NCBI GenBank assembly: GCA_011682595.1
Contig: JAACEH010000114.1
Span: 1 to 11,964, forward strand
Origin: Anaerolineaceae bacterium
Lineage (GTDB): Bacteria; Planctomycetota; Phycisphaerae; FEN-1346; JAACEH01
DNA: 11,964 bases
Reading direction: 5' to 3'
Part shown: positions 5,442-11,964 of the stretch, piece after piece
Layout of the letters: the number at the start of each line of letters is the position of its first letter
How positions within the stretch are numbered: position 1 is the stretch's first letter
Notes under the pieces: model-generated
What the model was told of the DNA's origin: nothing
Databases searched by the model: none
Seen by the model: the letters and a program-made list of their open reading frames with translations, nothing else
Position numbers and translations under genes: made by a program

Positions 5442-6228
5442 ATGGCGACCATTACCCTGTTGACCGACTTCGGTCAGGAATCGTTTTTTCCCGCCGCGAT
5501 GAAGGGCGTGATTCTCGACATCTGCCCGCAGGCCGACATCGTCGACATCACCCACGCGATCCCGGAGCACGACATCGCGGCCGGAAGCTACGCCCTCTAC
5601 GCCGTCTACAAACACTTTCCGCGGGGCACGGTCCACATCGGCGTCGTCGACCCCGGCGTCGGCGGCAAACGGCAGATCCTGGCCGTCCAGATGAACGGCT
5701 ACATTTTCCTCGTTCCGGACAACGGCCTGCTGTCGTTCATCCTCAAGAGCCCCGGACCGCGTCTTTGTGGTCGAGAACACCGAACTGATGGTGCCCAAGG
5801 TTTCGCCGACCTTTCACGGCCGCGACGTTTTCGCCCCCGTGGCGGCCCACCTGGCCCGAGGCGTGCCCATTGAGGAAGTCGGCCCGCAGGCCGATTCGAT
5901 CGTACGCCTGGACATCTCCTCAGCCACGGCGGTCGAGGACGGCATCCGGGCCGAGATCGTTTCGGTCGACCGCTTCGGCAACCTGGTGACCAACGTCAGC
6001 GAGGGGCTGCTGCCGGAGTCCGAGAAGGAACGGGCCCGGGCGATCATCCGCATTTCCGGTCACAAGATCGAAGGCATTCGCCGCACCTACGCCGACGTCG
6101 ATCTGGGCGAACTGGTGGCCTATGTCGGCAGCTCCGGCCTGCTGGAGATCGGCCGCAACCGCGGCTCGGCACGCGACGTGCTCGGGGCCGGCATCGGCCA
6201 TCCCGTGCGGCTGACTTTCGGAGAGTGA
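5442..6228 (+). CDS. SAM hydroxide adenosyltransferase (DUF62 family), with one-base frameshift
   Basis: The family cleaves S-adenosylmethionine with water or hydroxide to adenosine and methionine. From the ATG at 5442 (GGAG 8 nt upstream) the sequence shows TLLTDFG (5-11), VVDPGVG (68-74) and PDNG (92-95), then shifts frame. In the second frame come TFHGRDVFAPVAAHL (123-137), DRFGNLVTN (176-184) and SSGLLEIGRNRGSA (230-243), all hallmarks of the family. Removing one C from the run at 5750-5753 joins them as LKSPDRVFVVENTE and yields 261 residues, the usual family length. The gene ends one base before the bioA ATG and so heads a biotin operon. Related halogenating members (SalL, FlA) differ in active-site details; the RFGN-type sequence favours the hydroxide-using group, but halide use cannot be excluded from sequence alone. 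Confidence 0.92.
5750..5753 (+). other. Frameshift site (C-run) in the SAM-enzyme gene
   Basis: Four C in a row mark where the reading passes from the 5442 frame to the frame ending at 6228. The gene length of 787 bases is one over a multiple of three, consistent with one extra base. Deleting a C restores a continuous, family-like sequence across the junction. Confidence 0.8.
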
Positions 6229-6229
6229 C

Positions 6230-8322
<2,093 letters not shown>

Positions 8323-8349
8323 CCGTTACTCACGAGGACACGGGGCGGA

Positions 8350-11232
8350 TCAGTCGAAGAGAATGGCAAAGCAGCCGTGGTTTTTCATGGCCGGCATCAC
8401 CACAGGGCGCAGGCCGTCGACGACCTGCTTGCGAAGCGTGACCAGCCAGACGGTCCGCCTGGGCGGCCGGCCGCCGAGACGCTCGTAGTTCAGCCCGAGG
8501 GCCAGGCGGTCGCCCCTGGTCCGCCGGGTCCAGAGGCCCGGCCGGCGCACCCACAGCGGCGCGGCGGCGGTCAGCATGAGCGCTTGCGAGGGCGGCGACT
8601 TGTCGGCCAGCGGTTCGGCCAGCAGCGTTCGTCCGTCGCCGTCGGTGTCGATGGTCAGCCACCACCCTGCGGCGGCGGTCTGGTTGCTGACGAAGTACAA
8701 CCCCAGGGCGGTTTCCTTAACCTTCAGCAGGGGGCCAAGACCGAAACTCAGAACCGTTTCTCCCTCGTCGCCTGCGTCCGCTTTCTCGTCGGATTTTTCG
8801 GATTCGCCGTCGGTGTCGAGATCGTTTTTTCGTGAGGGTTCTTCCCGGCCGCTGCGTTTCGCCCGCAGGCGCACAACGACAATCGGCGGGTCGCCCCGGC
8901 GGCCGCCGTTGTTCCAGTTCTCCAGGGCCACCAGGTGTTGCAGGACGGGCCCGGCCGATTGTTCGATCCGGCTGCGCATTGCCAGGTCGTCTGTGCTTGA
9001 GACTTTGCCGCGGCTCTCGGCCTGCCTTAGCCACTGGTGCTGCAGGTCCGTCCGCTTCAGCAGCGTCGGGGCCGTCCGACCCAACTCGGTCCAGAGCGAT
9101 TCGTACCATGACATGTTCCGGGACGAGACGGGTTGTGCGGCCGCGGCCCGATCGCCGCCGAGTTCACGACAGGCGGCCACGTCGAGCAGGAAGAGCAGGG
9201 CCTCGATGCGCCGCGGCGGCCATCCTCCGCTAAGGGCGCCTGCGCTTTCGGCGGCCCGGACGGCCGTCTGCAAATCACCTGTGGCGCCCGCCGCGGCGAC
9301 AAGGTCCATCATACAGATCTGGGCCAATTGCCAGGGACTCTGGCTGTCGGCAAACTCGGCGGCAGCGCCCAGGGCGGCCGCAAAGTTGCCGTCGTCCAGG
9401 TCGATGCGGAACTGCGGGTAAAACGCGGCGGCTTTTCGCTGCCAGTCCAGGCGTCGCCCAAGAGCGAATGCGGCGGTCGGGCCGATGTCGCGCCGCGCCG
9501 CGGCCGGCACAGCGTGCAGGTCTTCCAGCAGGGCCATGGGCGAACTGTCGGGCCGCTCGGCGGCGATGCGTTTGTATCCCAGCGATTCGGCGATTACCGA
9601 CCTGCGGCGCAGAAACAGTTGGGCGGCCATCCGGGCCCGGGCCCCGTGATAGACGCCGAAGGTTTCGCTGGGCGAGAGGGGATTGACCGCCACCGGGTAG
9701 TCGCTCCGGCTGCCGGGCAGGCGGCCGGCCGTACGGTTCAGCGGATCGGCGACCCACCGCCGGGCGACGCGGGCCCGGGCGCCCTCGGCGACGAAGCGGG
9801 CCACGAAGGCCTCTTCGGCGTCGCCGCTCTTGGGCGATGGACCCAGGACGACCGCCGGCTTCCACAGCCGGGCCACCTCGCGGACGACTGCGGCCATTCG
9901 CCCGGGATCAGCGGGGGCAAACGCCAGGTGCGGCATGCCCCCGACCGGATCAAAGCCGGGCGGGCCGTCGATTCGCGCCGAGCCGTCCAGGGCCAGGATC
10001 ATGGCCTCGGCGCTGCCCAGGGCCCAGGCGGCATCGCGCAATCGCCGTTCGGCCACCACCAACGGTTCGCCGACCGGGCGGGTGGCCGACCAGATCAAGG
10101 TGCGGTAGCCGCGGTCGCCGCTGAGCATGCTGACCAGCGGCCAGTCGCCGACCGAGCCGTAGGGTTCGACTATGCACAACGCCGCCCGGCGCGAACCGCC
10201 GCGGACCGATTTCCACGAGCCGCCGCCGTCGGTCGTGCGGTACAGGCTGCCGAAAGGCCCCGCGACCAGACCGTTCCAGGCGTCGCGGAAGTGGGCGGCC
10301 CCTAAGGGGCCCGGCGGACTCGGCCCGACGCGCGACCACTTCAGGCCGCCGTTTGCGGTGAACTGGATGCCGGCCGGCCCCCGGCCGACGAACCAACCTT
10401 CCTCGCCGTCCAGGAACGCGAAGTGGCGGAGGCCCGTGCCGCCGCTCGGGCCGTCGGTCGTGACGCTCCGCCACGACTGGCCGGCGTCGCCGGTTCGCAC
10501 CACAAGGCCCGACTCCAGGGCGACGATCCAGCGCCGCGGCGAGAAGATGTGGGCGGCCGTGATTCTGCCCGGCGGCGCCTGCCCTTGGAGGCGGGTGATG
10601 CGGTTCTTCTCCAACCGCCAGGCCACACCGTCGGCGGTGACAAGCAGGGCCCGGCCGTCGGCGGTCCAGCGCATGGTCAGGACCGTCGAGGTCACCGCGC
10701 CCTCGGGCTTGCCCCAGGTGGCGCCGGCGTCGCCGGCGGTGTGGCTGACCACCAGGCCGCCGGGGTTCCGGGGGCCGGCCTCGCCCCAGGCGGCCAGGGA
10801 TTTGCCGCGAGCGGTCAGGCCCCAGAATCGAGCCGCCGCGACGGGTACCCGAAGCCAGGAACGACCGCCATCGGTGGTCTTCAGCAGCAGCCCCACCGAG
10901 CCTATCCCCGCCCCGAGATTGCCGCCGCCGGCAACGAAGGCCGTTTGGGCGTCGATCATGGTCGCCGCCAGCAGTGGGACGGTCGTGTTGGCCTTGAGCC
11001 GCCGCCAGGAGAGGCCGCCGTCTGTGGTCGAGAGGACCAGGCCCGCCTCGCCGACGGCCAGGCCGGTCCTGGCGTCGGCGAAAGCGAAGGCGTTGACCGC
11101 CGCCTCGTCGGCCAGACCAGCGCCCTGAGCGGCAACGGCCGTGACCGACAGAGCAAGCGCAGCCATCGCGACGGCCAGACGGCGTGCCACGGGAATGGAG
11201 CCGGGCGGAAATCGTGTCGGTAAGCGCGTCAA
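8350..11232 (-). CDS. Exported Asp-box (YCF48-like) propeller protein with PIG-L-like region
   Basis: The 960-residue product starts with a likely signal peptide (RR, then hydrophobic about 19-35, AVAAQG cleavage region). Residues 40-345 form a beta-propeller with Asp-box turns at 69-76 (TTDGGLSW), 119-126 (TTDGGRSW), 167-173 (GDAGATW), 248-254 (GDAGQSW), 292-299 and 333-340 (TTDGGGSW), resembling YCF48/BNR proteins. Residues about 350-490 align by eye with the PIG-L/LmbE deacetylase core (YRTLIWSATRP, AERRLRDAAWALG, WKPAVVLGP) but lack its HPDD and HxxH zinc ligands. A helical part (565-770), an acidic linker (795-825) and a beta-rich end with DTDGDG (862-867, calcium-site-like) follow. The start is TTG at 11232 with AAAGGG 7 nt upstream; a GTG at 11190 would give a shorter, cleaner signal peptide. 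Function is unknown; extracytoplasmic binding is inferred. A promoter lies at 11261-11289. Confidence 0.87.
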   Translation of the reverse strand: MTRLPTRFPPGSIPVARRLAVAMAALALSVTAVAAQGAGLADEAAVNAFAFADARTGLAVGEAGLVLSTTDGGLSWRRLKANTTVPLLAATMIDAQTAFVAGGGNLGAGIGSVGLLLKTTDGGRSWLRVPVAAARFWGLTARGKSLAAWGEAGPRNPGGLVVSHTAGDAGATWGKPEGAVTSTVLTMRWTADGRALLVTADGVAWRLEKNRITRLQGQAPPGRITAAHIFSPRRWIVALESGLVVRTGDAGQSWRSVTTDGPSGGTGLRHFAFLDGEEGWFVGRGPAGIQFTANGGLKWSRVGPSPPGPLGAAHFRDAWNGLVAGPFGSLYRTTDGGGSWKSVRGGSRRAALCIVEPYGSVGDWPLVSMLSGDRGYRTLIWSATRPVGEPLVVAERRLRDAAWALGSAEAMILALDGSARIDGPPGFDPVGGMPHLAFAPADPGRMAAVVREVARLWKPAVVLGPSPKSGDAEEAFVARFVAEGARARVARRWVADPLNRTAGRLPGSRSDYPVAVNPLSPSETFGVYHGARARMAAQLFLRRRSVIAESLGYKRIAAERPDSSPMALLEDLHAVPAAARRDIGPTAAFALGRRLDWQRKAAAFYPQFRIDLDDGNFAAALGAAAEFADSQSPWQLAQICMMDLVAAAGATGDLQTAVRAAESAGALSGGWPPRRIEALLFLLDVAACRELGGDRAAAAQPVSSRNMSWYESLWTELGRTAPTLLKRTDLQHQWLRQAESRGKVSSTDDLAMRSRIEQSAGPVLQHLVALENWNNGGRRGDPPIVVVRLRAKRSGREEPSRKNDLDTDGESEKSDEKADAGDEGETVLSFGLGPLLKVKETALGLYFVSNQTAAAGWWLTIDTDGDGRTLLAEPLADKSPPSQALMLTAAAPLWVRRPGLWTRRTRGDRLALGLNYERLGGRPPRRTVWLVTLRKQVVDGLRPVVMPAMKNHGCFAILFD

Positions 11233-11260
11233 ACGGTCACCCTTTCATCTCAGGAAGGCA

Positions 11261-11289
11261 ATTCTACCTTTCCCGCCCGGCCGTCGCAA
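11261..11289 (-). promoter_or_regulatory. Promoter of the 960-residue protein gene
   Basis: Minus-strand TTGCGA (11284-11289, four of six), 17-bp spacer, TAGAAT (11261-11266, five of six). It gives a short leader of about 20 nt to the TTG at 11232. The leader contains a three-codon frame (ATG AAA GGG TGA) ending just before the start. Confidence 0.55.
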
Positions 11290-11459
11290 ACGGCAAAACC
11301 CTTGAGGGCTTGGAGTGTGTGTGGCTACGGATTCCGGCACTTTCGCACAGAGCGCCCGGGGAATGGATTCCCGTCCATTCGGCACCGGCAATCTCCGCTT
11401 CGCTTCGGTTGAGGGTGGCATACGATTTTGCAGCCGGCGTCAAGAGCATTGCCGACGGT

Positions 11460-11494
11460 CGGCCAACCCCGGCAACGGGGGAGGGCCGTTTTTT
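11460..11494 (+). terminator. Rho-independent terminator, plus strand
   Basis: CGGCC (11460-11464) pairs with GGCCG (11484-11488) and, inside, CCCC (11467-11470) with GGGG (11478-11481), followed directly by six T (11489-11494). A competing hairpin, GCCGA/TCGGC (11451-11463), uses the same left arm, so the two folds exclude each other. Confidence 0.6.
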
Positions 11495-11496
11495 GA

Positions 11497-11525
11497 TTGA
11501 CCGGGTGCGGGGGTGGGTCTATTTT
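11497..11525 (+). promoter_or_regulatory. Promoter of the 91-residue protein gene
   Basis: TTGACC (11497-11502, five of six), a 17-bp spacer and TATTTT (11520-11525, four of six). It begins two bases after the T-run of the preceding terminator and leaves a leader of about 40 nt before the ATG at 11573. Confidence 0.5.
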
Positions 11526-11572
11526 GGCGGTTCCGGCACGGTGGAGATTGGGTGGTGGAGATCGGGTGAAGG

Positions 11573-11848
11573 ATGGCGACGCTGCGCTATGTGACCGATG
11601 GAACGTATATTCTGTCGGAGGTCCGCGCGAAGCTGGAGGGCCTCGGCGTGGTCTACGAACAGGAACCGGGCCGGGTGCGGTTTGTGCCCGACGACCCCAG
11701 CTTCCCGAACACGGTGCTCTGCGAAGACGGCTTCATTGAGCTGCAGGTCAATGAGGCGTCGGACCCGCGCCTGGAGCAGTACATAGCGGAACTGTCGGGC
11801 TGGCTGGGGCTGGGGCTTCAGCAGGTTCAGCAGGGGCAGGCTTTGTGA
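11573..11848 (+). CDS. Small soluble protein of unknown function (91 residues)
   Basis: The frame opens with ATG at 11573; GGAG lies 12 nt upstream, rather far, and GAAGG directly abuts the start. The product is compact and acidic, with no signal peptide or membrane span. Its first half looks like an alternating helix and strand unit (YILSEVRAKLEGLGVVYEQ, then GRVRFVPDD), and its second half contains PNTVLCEDGFIELQV with the only Cys, followed by a helix with ELSGWLGLGLQQVQQ. Codon use matches the other genes, and a promoter at 11497-11525 fits. The last 91 residues show no catalytic motif, and I do not recognise the family. It stands alone in the window; a hairpin at 11869-11889 follows. Confidence 0.75.
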   Translation: MATLRYVTDGTYILSEVRAKLEGLGVVYEQEPGRVRFVPDDPSFPNTVLCEDGFIELQVNEASDPRLEQYIAELSGWLGLGLQQVQQGQAL

Positions 11849-11868
11849 CTACCCGAAGTCAGGTTCGC

Positions 11869-11889
11869 GGGCGGGCACAAGGCCCGCCC
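11869..11889. repeat. Perfect inverted repeat after the last gene
   Basis: GGGCGGGC (11869-11876) and GCCCGCCC (11882-11889) pair perfectly around the 5-nt loop ACAAG, 20 bp past the stop at 11848. No T-run follows on either strand, so it is a poor intrinsic terminator. Such G/C-only palindromes are often members of dispersed intergenic repeat families; only one copy is visible here. The remaining bases to 11964 show no supportable gene start. Confidence 0.5.
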
Positions 11890-11964
11890 CCACAAGAGAG
11901 ACAACCGACCCCGCAGGGCGTCATTGATATTGGGAGAAGGGTTTTGGCAGGTCCGTTGCATGGC

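Larger units (their letters stand above)
11233..11572. other. 340-bp gap between divergent genes
   Basis: It holds the minus-strand promoter for the 8350-11232 gene (11261-11289), a 7-bp perfect hairpin GAATGGA/TCCATTC (11361-11380), a pair of overlapping hairpins ending in a plus-strand terminator (11451-11494), and a plus-strand promoter (11497-11525). No frame resembles a real protein. What plus-strand RNA the terminator ends is unclear. Confidence 0.5.

Noticed and set aside
9133..10305. 390-codon plus-strand frame opposite the 8350-11232 gene
   Set aside because: Antisense to a protein with repeated Asp-box motifs; its translation has no recognisable domain and biased R/G/Q composition.

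Overview
The window looks like chromosomal DNA of a GC-rich, Gram-negative-type bacterium, most likely a planctomycete or close relative, possibly from a metagenome assembly. This placement is an inference. It rests on high GC, a heptosyltransferase-like GT9 enzyme, membrane-anchored repeat proteins with no obvious named family, and a large exported Asp-box propeller protein joined to a PIG-L-like region. No rRNA, tRNA, CRISPR array, transposase or prophage gene was seen.

Layout. 2-361 (+): the 3' end of an alpha/beta-hydrolase-like gene. 362-829: no large gene, but a possible 33-residue membrane peptide on the minus strand (441-542) followed by a terminator. 830-1552 (+) and 1664-2767 (-): two convergent genes for membrane-anchored proteins of unknown function that share a perfect 16-bp terminator hairpin. 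2768-3304: a 537-bp gap with an apparent small-RNA unit (promoter, hairpin, terminator) and two further promoter-like sites. 4222-5321 (-) mnmA, then 3305-4225 (-), a GT9 glycosyltransferase that overlaps its stop codon. 5442-6228 (+), a SAM hydroxide adenosyltransferase (DUF62) gene, then bioA (6230-7600) and bioD (7600-8322), packed as one operon. 8350-11232 (-): a 960-residue exported protein with Asp-box repeats. 11573-11848 (+): a 91-residue protein of unknown function, behind a terminator-like hairpin and a promoter.

How the genes work together. BioA and BioD catalyse consecutive steps of biotin synthesis. The SAM-cleaving enzyme precedes them behind a single promoter, so SAM use and biotin synthesis may be linked. 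MnmA makes 2-thiouridine in the tRNA wobble position and is co-transcribed with a lipopolysaccharide-type sugar transferase; this pairing looks organisational rather than mechanistic. The mnmA and SAM-enzyme genes diverge from a 120-bp intergenic region with a promoter on each strand. The mnmA promoter places its start codon at the predicted transcript start, so that message may be leaderless.

Both divergent genes carry a single-base frameshift in an otherwise intact, motif-complete protein. Sequencing or assembly error is the simplest explanation. The most interesting items are the candidate small RNA at 2987-3103, the exact 55-residue repeat in the 1664-2767 protein, and the PIG-L-like region without zinc ligands in the 960-residue protein.
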